64,000 nt of DNA from CAYSGL01 sp964520985 (GCA_964520985.1 CAZFPB010000001.1:248001-312000); one strand, 5' to 3'; positions 33,700-42,826 are shown, counted from the first letter of the stretch. The notes: generated by a model from the letters alone, not told the origin. Made by a program: numbers and translations.

Positions 33700-34101
33700 A
33701 TGGGACAATCACACAAAGACGATGCGTATAAGAGTTCACTGATCTCCCGGAATATTACGATCAACGGACGACGCACCTCGGTGCGGCTGGAGCCGGAGAT
33801 GTGGCAATCCTTGCATGAAATCTCCGAGCGCGAGCGCTGCACTATTCATGAGCTGTGCTCGCTCATTCAATTAAAGAAGGCGAAGAACAGTTCATTGACC
33901 GCCGCGATCCGTGTGTTCCTGATGCTCTATTTCCGCGCATCGAGCACGGCTGAGGGGCATGAGCGGGCCGGGCATGGCGATTTCGGGCATATGTGCCGCC
34001 GGGCCGGCGTGCCGGGACGCGCCAACGGGCATTGGTCACCGCAAGCCGCCGCCAACCAGCGCCGTGCCGCGCAGATGACGCTGCAGGTTCGCTACAGCTA
34101 A
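33700..34101 (+). CDS. Ribbon-helix-helix (RHH_4-like) protein
   Basis: Probable DNA-binding protein. The ATG at 33700 has AAGGAAA 6 bases upstream. The N-terminal half contains the family pattern SRNITINGRRTSVRLEPEMWQ followed by the helices of an RHH fold (CTIHELCSLI), as in the alphaproteobacterial RHH_4 group. The second half, about 50 residues rich in Ala, Arg and Gly, is probably disordered. A promoter-like TTGCAT lies upstream near 33632. A shared terminator separates it from accA. Confidence 0.75.
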   Translation: MGQSHKDDAYKSSLISRNITINGRRTSVRLEPEMWQSLHEISERERCTIHELCSLIQLKKAKNSSLTAAIRVFLMLYFRASSTAEGHERAGHGDFGHMCRRAGVPGRANGHWSPQAAANQRRAAQMTLQVRYS

Positions 34102-34102
34102 T

Positions 34103-34130
34103 AAAAAAGCCGCTTTGGAGCGGCTTTTTT
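34103..34130. terminator. Bidirectional Rho-independent terminator
   Basis: Stem GCCGCT/AGCGGC (34109-34114 and 34119-34124) with loop TTGG, flanked by A6 and T6. It separates the convergent RHH gene and accA and suits both strands. Confidence 0.9.
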
Positions 34131-34131
34131 A

Positions 34132-35076
34132 TTACGCGCGGCCGAGGCCGAGGAATTTTTTGTGGCGTTCTTTTTTGATCTTGTCGGGATCCCACGGCGT
34201 TAAGGCCTTCAAGGATTTTTCGATCTCGTTGGCGACCAGCTTGATGGTGTCACCCTTGTGGCGGTGTGCACCGCCCAGAGGTTCAGGGATAATACCGTCG
34301 ATCAGTTTATTTTCCAGCATGTCCTGCGCAGTGAGTTTCAGGGCGGCGGCGGCATCAGCGGCGTAGTCTGCGCTGCGCCAGAGAATGGACGCGCAGCCTT
34401 CCGGTGAAATAACCGAATAGATCGAATGTTCGAGCATCAAGACTTTGTCGGCTGTCGCAATAGCGATAGCACCGCCCGAACCGCCTTCACCGATGATGAC
34501 GGAAATGATCGGCACTTTCACATTCAGGCAGACTTCGATGGAGCGGGCGATGGCTTCGGCCTGACCGCGTTCTTCCGCGCCGCGACCCGGATAGGCGCCG
34601 GCGGTATCGACGAGGGTAATGATTGGTATCTGGAAACGATCGGCCATGTGCATCAGGCGCTGGGCCTTGCGGTAGCCTTCGGGGCGGGCCATGCCGAAAT
34701 TGTGACGGATGCGCGTTTCAGTATCGTGGCCGCGCTCCTGACCCATGATCATGACAGACTGTCCGCGGAAGCGGCCAAGGCCGCCCGGCAACGCATGGTC
34801 TTCGGCGAAGTTACGGTCGCCGGCCAGCGGCGTGAAATCTTCGATCATGCCGCCGATGTAATCCATGAAATGGGGGCGGTTCGAATGGCGTGCGACTTGT
34901 ACTTTTTGCGCCGGGGTGAGCTTGCCGTACGTCTGGCTCAGTAATTTCTCGGCTTTAGTCTGCATGCGCTCGATCTCTTCCACGATATTGATGGAGGAAT
35001 CGCTTTGCGTGTTGCGCAGCGCGGCAATCTTGCCTTCGAGTTCCAGGATCGGCTTTTCGAATTCGAGTTGGCTCAT
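34132..35076 (-). CDS. accA: Acetyl-CoA carboxylase carboxyltransferase subunit alpha
   Basis: Half of the carboxyltransferase that forms malonyl-CoA for fatty acid synthesis. From ATG 35076 the product has 314 residues, the usual length. Conserved stretches are MDYIGGMIEDFTPLAGDR, QERGHDTETRIRHNFGMARPEGYRKA, LVDTAGAYPGRGAEERGQAEAIA, and IGEGGSGGAIAIATAD. An upstream ATG at 35118 lacks a ribosome site. accB, accC and accD are not in the window. Confidence 0.97.
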   Translation of the reverse strand: MSQLEFEKPILELEGKIAALRNTQSDSSINIVEEIERMQTKAEKLLSQTYGKLTPAQKVQVARHSNRPHFMDYIGGMIEDFTPLAGDRNFAEDHALPGGLGRFRGQSVMIMGQERGHDTETRIRHNFGMARPEGYRKAQRLMHMADRFQIPIITLVDTAGAYPGRGAEERGQAEAIARSIEVCLNVKVPIISVIIGEGGSGGAIAIATADKVLMLEHSIYSVISPEGCASILWRSADYAADAAAALKLTAQDMLENKLIDGIIPEPLGGAHRHKGDTIKLVANEIEKSLKALTPWDPDKIKKERHKKFLGLGRA

Positions 35077-35222
35077 TGTTATGTATAAAACCCCTATAAT
35101 GAAACAATCCGCCTTCATAGCAAATCAGGAAGGGAGGGGCAATTCTTTAAGCACACCGGAAATCCTTGTGCCGCGCTTGCATAATCATTGATTTTTAGCG
35201 CCCAGAGGACTAAATCACCCTT

Positions 35223-35783
35223 ATGTTCATCCAGACCCAGACCACACCCAACCCCAACACCATCAAGTTTTTGCCGGGCCAGCCGCTCATGGCCTCCGGC
35301 AGCCGGGAATTCACGGACGAGGCAAGCGCGAAACAATCGCCGCTGGCCGAGCGCCTGTTCCATCTCGACGGGGTGAAAGGCGTTTTCTTTGGCAGCGATT
35401 TTGTCTCGGTGACCAAGTCCGATGATGCCAGCTGGAATTTCCTCAAAGCCCGCGTGCTCGCCGCTGTGATGGAACATTTCTCGATGGGCATGCCGCTGTT
35501 TGTCGACACGGGCGTTTCGGTCGATGAGAGCGTTTCAGAAGAAGACAGCGAGATCGTTCAGCAGATCAAAGAATTGCTCGAGACACGGGTGCGCCCGGCC
35601 GTGGCGCAGGATGGCGGGGACATCATGTTCGACCGCTTTGATAAAGGGATTGTTTACTTACACATGCGCGGTGCATGCGCGGGTTGCCCGAGTGCGACGA
35701 TGACGCTGAAATCCGGTATTGAAAACATGCTGCGTCATTATGTGCCGGAAGTCTTGGAAGTGCGCCCGGCGGCGGAGTATTAA
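35223..35783 (+). CDS. NifU-like Fe-S scaffold (Nfu) protein
   Basis: Iron-sulfur carrier or scaffold. The 186-residue protein has an N-terminal Nfu_N domain (MFIQTQTTPNPNTIKFLPGQ, about 1-90) and a C-terminal NifU domain (about 110-180) with the cluster-binding pair in GACAGCPSATMTLK. Both domains and the CxxC motif are intact. Its stop is directly next to that of the convergent deacetylase-like gene. Confidence 0.93.
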   Translation: MFIQTQTTPNPNTIKFLPGQPLMASGSREFTDEASAKQSPLAERLFHLDGVKGVFFGSDFVSVTKSDDASWNFLKARVLAAVMEHFSMGMPLFVDTGVSVDESVSEEDSEIVQQIKELLETRVRPAVAQDGGDIMFDRFDKGIVYLHMRGACAGCPSATMTLKSGIENMLRHYVPEVLEVRPAAEY

Positions 35784-35784
35784 T

Positions 35785-36858
35785 CTACTCTGCCTGTTCC
35801 GTCGTGACTTCGCTGATCCCCTTTAAGGTAAACAGCATTCCAAACCAGCGCCAGCGGTAAGGATTTTCCGGATCGTCCGTGCCTTGCGTGACCGTGCAAT
35901 TGATGCGCACGCGTTCGGTATAAAGCGGTTCGGCAAAGCGCAGTTCGATGCGGCCTTCGCCAAGGCGTTGCAGATCAAGCCCCGGTGCATCGGAAGCGAA
36001 ACATTCAAAATCATCGCGCGCGGCCAATGCGGCGGGCAGGGTAAAACCAATCGCGGGATTGGAATTCTTTAAATAGGGATCGGCCGGCTCCAACCCCGTA
36101 ATCGGGAGAGGCAGGGCGGTAACCGCGGTTTTAAACCGTTCCAGATCACCATAGCTTTCCGTCATGGAAAAGCGCGGCAGGGAGAAAATATCCGACGCAG
36201 GCGAACTGGCACCGGATTGCTGACCGAACGCGGCTTGAAACCCTTGCGCTTCGATGGCGTTGCGATACGCCGTACTTGTTTCACCAAAAGGGTAGGCATA
36301 GAGCGCAGGTTCTGCGCCCATCGCGTCGCGGTAATGTTTGCGCGCCGTGTTGATGCCGCGCTTTAAATCGTCGTCCTTGATTTCATTGAGGTGCGTATAA
36401 AAAGCTGACTGTAAACCAATGGTCGCACGGTCATCATCGCGCAACTTTTTCAAGTCACTCCACGACAGGTAATCGCCATCCTTGCTGTCCGCGTAAAAAG
36501 ACGGGGCAAAAATCGTGTAAGGAAATTTATGAGCCTTCAAAATTGGCACGGCGTTGTCGCGCACAGAACGGTGAGCGCCGTCAAACGTAATCGCCACGGT
36601 TTTATCGGGTAGGTCTTTACCAGTTCGCAGCGCGGTGACGATTTGCGGCAAAGGCAGAACCGTGAATCCTTCGTCGTGCAGATAACGCATGTGCGCGTCG
36701 AACTGGTCAGTGCGGATATTGGCACTCGGGAAGGCGTCTTCGCCGACGCGGTTATAGACAAGAATGACGGCCGATTGACGGTCGATGCGCAGCCCCTCCG
36801 CCGCCACAGCGGCAGGAGCCCATAACAGGCACAGTACGATCGGGAAAAGCCAGCGCAT
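35785..36858 (-). CDS. Polysaccharide deacetylase-like protein with altered catalytic motifs
   Basis: Secreted NodB-fold protein: signal peptide MRWLFPIVLCLLWAPAAVAA, then a deacetylase domain to about residue 230 and a C-terminal beta-rich part (~230-357). The NodB motif TFDDG reads TFDGAH, losing the metal Asp, and the expected metal-binding H in the SxxSH segment appears as Tyr (GLQSAFYTHL). The fold is recognisable (AYPFGE), but activity is doubtful (inference). The end is unlike known deacetylases. It converges on nfu with one base between stops. Confidence 0.75.
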   Translation of the reverse strand: MRWLFPIVLCLLWAPAAVAAEGLRIDRQSAVILVYNRVGEDAFPSANIRTDQFDAHMRYLHDEGFTVLPLPQIVTALRTGKDLPDKTVAITFDGAHRSVRDNAVPILKAHKFPYTIFAPSFYADSKDGDYLSWSDLKKLRDDDRATIGLQSAFYTHLNEIKDDDLKRGINTARKHYRDAMGAEPALYAYPFGETSTAYRNAIEAQGFQAAFGQQSGASSPASDIFSLPRFSMTESYGDLERFKTAVTALPLPITGLEPADPYLKNSNPAIGFTLPAALAARDDFECFASDAPGLDLQRLGEGRIELRFAEPLYTERVRINCTVTQGTDDPENPYRWRWFGMLFTLKGISEVTTEQAE

Positions 36859-36981
36859 TGCTTCTGATTAACCTTGAGGGCTGCCTATGTCTATGAAATT
36901 GTTTAAAAATTAACGATATTCGGGCTTGACGGCCTGCGCTTTGATTTTGACGGGGAGCGCGAAATCCGCTAAGTCCGTGGC

Positions 36982-37677
36982 ATGGACGGGTTTGATCAGA
37001 CAATACTGGCTTTCGATACGGCATTGAACGGCTGTAATGTCGCCTGTGTCAAAGCCGGTGGCACGCCAGCCTTCCGGCAGATTGTCACAGGGCGCGATCA
37101 GGCCGCCAGGCTGGTGCCGCTCATTCAGGAATGTGTGAATGAGGCCGGCATCACTTTCGCCGATCTCGATAAAATTATTACCACGATTGGGCCGGGCTCT
37201 TTTACGGGGTTACGCATTGGATTATCGACGGCGCGCAGTCTGGCGCTGGCCCTGAATACACCCTTGGTTGGCGTCACAACACTGGATGTTATAGCGCAAC
37301 AGGCTTTGCGTGTTGCTGGCGGTGCGCCGTTCGCCGTATTACTCGAAACCAAACGCAGCGATTATTACGGGCAAGTTTTTGACGGGCAGGGACATGCTAC
37401 CGGTGAACCGTTTGCTTTGTCGGCAAGCGATGTTCTCGCACACTTAAGCAATCATGTGATTGTCGGCGACGCTGTAGAGCGCTTTGTGGCGGAGACCGGG
37501 TATGCAGGTAGTTTTGAAAGCATGACCATGCTGGATCCGCTAGATTTACTAGCGATTGGATGTCTTGCCACAGCGGGTAACAGCACGGAGCCGCTCTATC
37601 TGCGCGGTGCCGACGTGTCGCAGTCCAAGAAAATCCCGCTTGAAATAAACGGCGATATTTCAACGCTCTTTACTTGA
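36982..37677 (+). CDS. tsaB: tRNA threonylcarbamoyladenosine biosynthesis protein TsaB
   Basis: Partner of TsaD and TsaE in t6A37 formation. The 231 residues carry ASKHA-fold markers ILAFDTALNGCNVA at the N terminus and the diagnostic TIGPGSFTGLRIGLSTARSLA near 70-90. The start at 36982 puts the beta strand at the N terminus. t6A made here is the substrate for MtaB at the window's left end. Confidence 0.93.
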   Translation: MDGFDQTILAFDTALNGCNVACVKAGGTPAFRQIVTGRDQAARLVPLIQECVNEAGITFADLDKIITTIGPGSFTGLRIGLSTARSLALALNTPLVGVTTLDVIAQQALRVAGGAPFAVLLETKRSDYYGQVFDGQGHATGEPFALSASDVLAHLSNHVIVGDAVERFVAETGYAGSFESMTMLDPLDLLAIGCLATAGNSTEPLYLRGADVSQSKKIPLEINGDISTLFT

Positions 37678-37731
37678 ATTTGCAGTAAAAGAAGATAGGG
37701 TATGAGTATCTAATAAATAATGAGGTCTGTC

Positions 37732-38157
37732 ATGCCCGATACCATCACCCACATTGATCTGCTGTCCATGACCACCGATATTGTTTCGGCGCATGTCTCC
37801 AACAATACGGTCTCGAAAGCAGAGCTGCCAGGATTGATCGAGACGGTCTATAAATCGCTGGGCGCGATGGGCGGCGAGATGATGTTCAACGGTGATCGCC
37901 CGCAACCGGCAGTCCCTGTGAAAAAATCCGTTCATCCTGATTACATTATCTGCCTCGAAGACGGCAAGAAACTCAAGATGCTGAAACGCCATTTGAAAAG
38001 TGCGTATAATATGAGTCCGGAAGAATACCGTGAACGCTGGAAGCTGCCTGCCGATTATCCGATGGTCGCACCTAACTATGCTGAGCGCCGCAGCGTGCTG
38101 GCCAAAGATATTGGTCTTGGCACCTCGCCGAATAGCGGCCGCAAGAAAAAGAAGTAA
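37732..38157 (+). CDS. MucR/Ros family transcriptional regulator
   Basis: Global regulator of the alphaproteobacterial MucR family. The ATG at 37732 is preferred because GAGG lies 7 bases upstream; an ATG at 37720 lacks a ribosome site. The C-terminal part reads PDYIICLEDGKKLKMLKRHL...YNMSPEEYRERWKLP, the standard MucR block. One Cys of the Ros zinc finger is Asp (CLED), as is usual in MucR. The tail is Lys-rich. About 141 residues. Confidence 0.9.
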   Translation: MPDTITHIDLLSMTTDIVSAHVSNNTVSKAELPGLIETVYKSLGAMGGEMMFNGDRPQPAVPVKKSVHPDYIICLEDGKKLKMLKRHLKSAYNMSPEEYRERWKLPADYPMVAPNYAERRSVLAKDIGLGTSPNSGRKKKK

Positions 38158-38165
38158 CCATCATT

Positions 38166-38188
38166 GTCATTGCGTTTCTCGCAATGAC
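38166..38188. repeat. Short inverted repeat, REP-like
   Basis: GTCATTGCG/CGCAATGAC with a 5-base loop, between mucR and proC stops. It lacks a T run, so termination is unlikely. The sequence resembles the dispersed GTCATTGCGA palindromic units seen in many genomes; copy number cannot be judged from this window. Confidence 0.5.
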
Positions 38189-38191
38189 GGG

Positions 38192-38989
38192 TCAGGCGGA
38201 TAGTTCTTTAGAGCGCGCGGCGGCTTTTGCGGTCGCTTCGTTCAGCAGATTTTGAAACCGACCATCCATCAAGACGGATAAGGCCGCGGCCGTGGTGCCG
38301 CCTTTACTGGTAACGTTTTCGCGCAATTGCGCGGCGGGCGTTTGATCATCATCTCCGGCGAGCGCCGCCGATCCAATGACCGTTTGCCGTGCCAGTTGCG
38401 CGGCCATGATGGCAGGTAGTCCGAGTTTTATTGCCGCCTCTGTCAACGTTTCGATCAGATAAAAAACATAAGCGGGGCCGCTGCCGGATATGGCAGTGAC
38501 GGCATCCATCTGGCTTTCTTCTTTCAGCCAGACGCATTCGCCCACGGCCTTAAAGAGCTGATCGGCGATAGATTGATGTGGGAGCGCATTTTTATTGGCA
38601 TAGGCGGCGGTGATGCCTTCACCGATGGCGGCGGGTAAATTCGGCATCGCGCGGATGGCGGGCTGACCGGGATGAAAATAACTTTCGAGCGCGGCAATGG
38701 TTTGTCCGGCGGCGATGGAGAGAACGGGGATAGTCGCGGCGATCCGCGGCTTGATATCGGCGCAAGCGTCTTTCATCACCTGCGGCTTTACCGCCAGCAC
38801 GACCATATCGTAATCATCTTCTTTGAGTTTGGTAAGATGCGTGACGCGCGGATCGGTAACAGGCAGTTTGCCTGGTTCCAGAACGCTGACATGAGAGACA
38901 ATGTTGGCTTGTAGCCAGCCGCGCAACAGCGCGCCGCCCATTTTGCCGCATCCCACGAGTAATATATGCGGGCGCGCGGCTGTGACCAT
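38192..38989 (-). CDS. proC: Pyrroline-5-carboxylate reductase
   Basis: Last step of proline synthesis. The 265 residues begin with the NAD(P)-binding motif LVGCGKMGGALLRGW and include VLAVKPQVM, RAMPNLPAAIGEG and ISGSGPAYVFYLIE, then the substrate segment ENVTSKGGTTAAAL. It is third in the minus-strand run ubiK - ybjN - proC with a 3-base gap from ybjN. Confidence 0.95.
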   Translation of the reverse strand: MVTAARPHILLVGCGKMGGALLRGWLQANIVSHVSVLEPGKLPVTDPRVTHLTKLKEDDYDMVVLAVKPQVMKDACADIKPRIAATIPVLSIAAGQTIAALESYFHPGQPAIRAMPNLPAAIGEGITAAYANKNALPHQSIADQLFKAVGECVWLKEESQMDAVTAISGSGPAYVFYLIETLTEAAIKLGLPAIMAAQLARQTVIGSAALAGDDDQTPAAQLRENVTSKGGTTAAALSVLMDGRFQNLLNEATAKAAARSKELSA

Positions 38990-38992
38990 GAA

Positions 38993-39505
38993 TTAGGCTT
39001 CTCCGGAGGTGTCCATCATCGCGAGAGACAGGAGGGCTTCGTCGGCCTGTTTCGGACGGGAGATCAGATCGAAGGCCGAAAAGAAACGTTCGCATTCGGC
39101 CAGCGCGATGTCGACGAGGTCTTCAATGTGTTCGGCGCCTGATGCTCCGTGCATCCCGCGGAAGAGACAGGTGTGGCGGAAGCGTGGAATGCGTTGCTCT
39201 TCAAGGAAATCAAAATGACCGAGCCAGAGATTGGAATTGATCTTGCGCATCGCCTGCGACACGAGAGTCATCTTGTCTTCCGGGATGTCGATCTCGCCCA
39301 TTTTGCAGGTGAACTGCATGGCGCCGAATTCTTCCTGCCAGAAAAAATGCATATCGTAGATACCGCCGTGACGTCCGGTGACTTGTACATTCAACTCATC
39401 ATCTGTCTGGCGATTGAAAATCCAGTCATTGGCGGTGAGAATCTCTTCCACGGAATCCAGCGGATTGCTCAATTCATCAAACGGGTCGATTTCCTGCAGA
39501 CTCAT
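38993..39505 (-). CDS. YbjN domain-containing protein
   Basis: Member of the YbjN superfamily, which has a chaperone-like or type III secretion-chaperone fold; the cellular role is unclear. The 170 residues are soluble and acidic, with FWQEEFGAMQFTCKMG typical of the beta-sheet core. Its ATG overlaps the ubiK stop (TCAT, 4 bases), and proC follows 3 bases downstream. The arrangement ubiK-ybjN-proC is common in alphaproteobacteria. Confidence 0.85.
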   Translation of the reverse strand: MSLQEIDPFDELSNPLDSVEEILTANDWIFNRQTDDELNVQVTGRHGGIYDMHFFWQEEFGAMQFTCKMGEIDIPEDKMTLVSQAMRKINSNLWLGHFDFLEEQRIPRFRHTCLFRGMHGASGAEHIEDLVDIALAECERFFSAFDLISRPKQADEALLSLAMMDTSGEA

Positions 39506-39801
39506 TTTTTCTTCTTTGCGGTTTTTTTCGTTGTTTTCTTTACAGTCGGTTTTTTGACCGGGGCGGCTTTGGCAGGGGCTTTTTTGCCTTCCAGCGCATC
39601 GACGCGTTTTTGTAATGTCTTGAGCATCGCCTCGACGCGCTCTAAATCGGCGCGGGGGACGAGGTCGGCTCTACCGGCCAGATCGTCGATGCGGGCCTTG
39701 ATTTCTTCAGCGACCTGCTGGCGGACACTGCCGAGCAGGCCGGCGGCGCCACCGGCAACCCGGGCAATATCGTCGAACAATCTGGTGTCGCGCGTACTCA
39801 T
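39502..39801 (-). CDS. UbiK family ubiquinone biosynthesis accessory factor
   Basis: Membrane-associated fusogenic helper protein (BMFP/UbiK family) for the Ubi complex. I use ATG 39801 (MSTRDTRLFDDIARVAGG); the frame opens at 39846. The 99 residues have the family helical region (GSVRQQVAEEIKARIDDL), a coiled coil (LERVEAMLKTLQKRVDALE) and an unusual, strongly basic Lys/Ala/Thr/Pro tail of about 30 residues. It leads a coupled operon with ybjN and proC. Confidence 0.82.
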   Translation of the reverse strand: MSTRDTRLFDDIARVAGGAAGLLGSVRQQVAEEIKARIDDLAGRADLVPRADLERVEAMLKTLQKRVDALEGKKAPAKAAPVKKPTVKKTTKKTAKKKK

Positions 39802-39935
39802 GTCCGTCTTGATTACAGAGCGTCGCCCCGGCCAGCAAGCCGTCAAGTACGACTTTCAAAAACTATCCACGGGGAATCGACGAGGGGGTGTTTTCCCGCT
39901 ACACTCTTTGTCAGAACAACCATGAAGGACGTATT

Positions 39936-40925
39936 ATGATTATTGTAACGGGCGGCGCGGGCTTTATCGGATCCAACCTGGTGGCAGGGCTGGAAGAGCA
40001 TGGGTGCAAGGATATTGTCGTGTGCGACGTAATGGGCACGGAAGACAAGTGGCGCAATCTGGCCAAGCGCGAAATCCGCGATGTCGTTCACCCAGACCGT
40101 CTGTTTGATTACCTCAACAATCACGCGCATGAGATTGAAATCGTTTATCATATGGGGGCTGTTTCAAGTACCACTGAAACCGATGTCGACCTGATTATGG
40201 ACACGAACTTCGTTCTGTCCCGCCGTTTGTGGAAATGGTGTGCCAATCACAACAAGCGCCTGATCTATGCGTCGAGCGCCGCGACTTATGGCGATGGTAA
40301 TAAAGGATTTAAAGACGATGACAGTGTTGCGGGATTAAAAGATTTACAGCCGCTCAATGCCTATGGCTGGTCGAAGCATTTGTTTGATCGCCGGATAGCC
40401 CGCGCGGCGACCGACCGTCTGGAAGCCATGCCGCCACAATGGACGGGGCTGAAATTTTTCAATGTCTATGGCCCGAATGAAAACCATAAGGGCGAGCAGA
40501 TGAGTGTGGTCAGCAAGCTTTACCCGCAAGTCGTTGCAGGAGCCGCCGCGCGTTTGTTCAAGTCCCATAATAAGGAGTATACAGACGGCGGACAGCTGCG
40601 CGATTTCGTGTGGGTGGGTGACTGCGTCGATGTGATGGTCTGGCTGTATGATCATCCCGAAGTGAACGGTCTCTTTAATATAGGGTCGGGCAAAGCGCGG
40701 TCATTCAAGGATCTGGCAGAGGCCACATTCAAAGCAGCGGGTAAGCCATCCAAAATCAGCTATGTCGATATGCCCGAAACCCTGCGCGGGAAATACCAGT
40801 ATTTTACGGAAGCCGATATCAGCAAGTTACGGGCTGTGGGTTATACCAAGCCGATGACCGAGCTGGAAGACGGCGTTACCCAATATGTGCAAAACTATCT
40901 GGCGCAGGACGATCAATATCGTTAA
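39936..40925 (+). CDS. hldD: ADP-glyceromanno-heptose 6-epimerase
   Basis: Makes ADP-L-glycero-D-manno-heptose for the LPS inner core. The ATG at 39936 has AAGGA 8 bases upstream and puts the Rossmann motif TGGAGFIGSNL at the N terminus. Also visible are HMGAVSSTTETD, SSAATYGDG, the YGWSK catalytic block and FNVYGPNE. The 329 residues fit the family. It leads a plus-strand run into lgt 9 bases downstream. Confidence 0.93.
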   Translation: MIIVTGGAGFIGSNLVAGLEEHGCKDIVVCDVMGTEDKWRNLAKREIRDVVHPDRLFDYLNNHAHEIEIVYHMGAVSSTTETDVDLIMDTNFVLSRRLWKWCANHNKRLIYASSAATYGDGNKGFKDDDSVAGLKDLQPLNAYGWSKHLFDRRIARAATDRLEAMPPQWTGLKFFNVYGPNENHKGEQMSVVSKLYPQVVAGAAARLFKSHNKEYTDGGQLRDFVWVGDCVDVMVWLYDHPEVNGLFNIGSGKARSFKDLAEATFKAAGKPSKISYVDMPETLRGKYQYFTEADISKLRAVGYTKPMTELEDGVTQYVQNYLAQDDQYR

Positions 40926-40934
40926 GAAGAGGGC

Positions 40935-41744
40935 ATGGCTCTCGCATTTCCTGAAATTGACCCTGTCGCCCTAGCAATCGGACCATTGGTGATCCGATGG
41001 TACGCTCTGGCTTATCTCGTTGGATTTTTGGCCGCGTGGAAATACGCGCTGTGGATCGTGACCCGTGATCAGGGTCAGCGTCCGAACCGGGAAGACATCG
41101 ATGACTTCGTGCCATGGGCCGTGCTCGGGGTGATCCTCGGCGGACGGATCGGCTATGTGCTGTTTTACCAATTTGATCTCTATGCGGCCGATCCGCTCGA
41201 GGCTCTCAAGGTCTGGCATGGTGGCATGAGCTTCCATGGCGGGGTGCTCGGGGTGGTTGCTGCACTATTCGGTTATAGTTTTGTGCGCAAATTTTCCGTG
41301 CTGCGTCTGGCCGATGTTACGTGCGCCGGTATACCGGTTGGCCTGTTTCTGGGGCGCGTCGCGAACTTCATCAACGGTGAATTATACGGCCGGGTCACCG
41401 ATGTATCGTGGGGTGTGGTTTTCCCGCGCGGCGGCGCACTGCCGCGTCATCCGAGCCAGTTATATGAAGCGGTGCTCGAGGGGCTGCTTCTCTTCACCAT
41501 CCTGTTCCTCTTGGTGCGTAATGATCGCATCCGTAGCAAGCCGGGGATCGTGACGGGCGTATTCCTTGGCGGGTATGGCGTCATGCGCTTTATTGTCGAA
41601 TTCTTCCGTGAGCCAGACTTCCAGCTGGGTCTCTATCTGAACGCTATTTCTATGGGTCAGATCCTGTGCCTGCCGATGATCCTGTTCGGGTCTTACATGG
41701 TGTTTCAGGCCACAAAAGGGCGGGCCATTCTCGGCCTGCGATGA
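40935..41744 (+). CDS. lgt: Prolipoprotein diacylglyceryl transferase
   Basis: Inner membrane enzyme that adds diacylglycerol to the lipobox cysteine. The 269 residues contain about seven membrane segments and the Lgt signatures IRWYALAYLVGFLA, GGRIGYVLFY, HGGMSFHGGVLG and GRVANFINGELYGRVT, then PRHPSQLYEAVLEG. The stop overlaps the next start by 4 bases. Lipoproteins in this window that would need it are the M48 protease, the lipoprotein at 58890 and the OmpA-family protein. Confidence 0.97.
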   Translation: MALAFPEIDPVALAIGPLVIRWYALAYLVGFLAAWKYALWIVTRDQGQRPNREDIDDFVPWAVLGVILGGRIGYVLFYQFDLYAADPLEALKVWHGGMSFHGGVLGVVAALFGYSFVRKFSVLRLADVTCAGIPVGLFLGRVANFINGELYGRVTDVSWGVVFPRGGALPRHPSQLYEAVLEGLLLFTILFLLVRNDRIRSKPGIVTGVFLGGYGVMRFIVEFFREPDFQLGLYLNAISMGQILCLPMILFGSYMVFQATKGRAILGLR

Positions 41745-42826
41745 CACCGCTCGAACGCCTCATCCATCAGGATATTGCGCTGAACGGTCCGATGACTTTG
41801 GGCCGCTACATGGGCCTGTGTCTCGGCCACCCGCAGCATGGATATTATATGACGCGTGATCCGTTCGGTGAGGCAGGTGATTTTATTACCGCGCCGGAAG
41901 TGAGCCAGATGTTCGGCGAAGTGATCGGCGCGTGGCTTGCCGATACGTGGAAGCGTCTGGGCAGTCCTCCAAAATTTCTGCTGGTGGAAGCGGGGCCGGG
42001 GCGCGGAACGTTCATGGATGACATCCTGCGCGCGACGCAAAACGTGCCGGGCTTTCATGCAGCGGCGCACATTCATCTATTGGAAATGAGTCCGGTTTTA
42101 AAAGAGACGCAACGCGCCACGCTCAAAGATCATGCGGTTCACTGGCATGAGTCACTCGATACGCTTCCCGATGACGCGCCAATCTTATTCGTCGCAAATG
42201 AGTTTCTGGATGCCTTGCCGTTCGAGCAAATGCAGTTTGACCAAGGGGAGTGGCTACAGCGGGCCGTCGGTAGCGAGGCGGATAATTCGCTCCTGATCGG
42301 TTTGAAAGGGGCGGAGCCAGCGCTATCAGGTTATCCTGATGCTTTAAGCATAGAGCCGGAGCAGGGAGATGTTTTGGAAGTATCGCCCGCCGTTGACGCG
42401 TTTGTCCGCCAGCTGGCAATTCGTGTGAAAAACCAATCAGGTGCCGGGCTGTTTATCGATTACGGCTACGCCGCCACGACCTATGGTGTGACGATGCAGG
42501 CCCTGCATAAGCATCAGCCCGTATCGATATTTCATCTGCCCGGTGAGAGCGATATTACCGCCCATGTTAACTTCGAGGGGGTGGCGGCGCATTTAGAGGC
42601 AATGGATCTTCATGCGACGCCAATAAAGGAGCAGGGAGCCTTTTTGAAAACACTGGGTATCGAAATCAGATTGAAGCGGTTATTGACGCAGGCGAGTGCC
42701 GATCAGGCCAAAGACCTGCAAGGCGGCTATGAGATGCTGACCGATCCAGAGCAGATGGGCAGCCTGTTCAAGGTGCTTGGATTTTGTCATGATGCCGCCA
42801 TACCGCTAGCAGGATTTGAGTCATGA
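41741..42826 (+). CDS. SAM-dependent methyltransferase, MidA/NDUFAF7-like
   Basis: Class I methyltransferase of the COG1565 family, homologous to NDUFAF7, which methylates an arginine of a complex I subunit in mitochondria. The start at 41741 overlaps the lgt stop (ATGA). Signatures are YMGLCLGHPQHGYYMTRDPF at the N terminus, GEVIGAWL, the SAM motif VEAGPGRGTFMDDIL, and FVANEFLDALPFEQ. The 361 residues are usual. Both ends overlap neighbours, making lgt - midA-like - pgeF a coupled unit often seen in alphaproteobacteria. Confidence 0.9.
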   Translation: MTPLERLIHQDIALNGPMTLGRYMGLCLGHPQHGYYMTRDPFGEAGDFITAPEVSQMFGEVIGAWLADTWKRLGSPPKFLLVEAGPGRGTFMDDILRATQNVPGFHAAAHIHLLEMSPVLKETQRATLKDHAVHWHESLDTLPDDAPILFVANEFLDALPFEQMQFDQGEWLQRAVGSEADNSLLIGLKGAEPALSGYPDALSIEPEQGDVLEVSPAVDAFVRQLAIRVKNQSGAGLFIDYGYAATTYGVTMQALHKHQPVSIFHLPGESDITAHVNFEGVAAHLEAMDLHATPIKEQGAFLKTLGIEIRLKRLLTQASADQAKDLQGGYEMLTDPEQMGSLFKVLGFCHDAAIPLAGFES

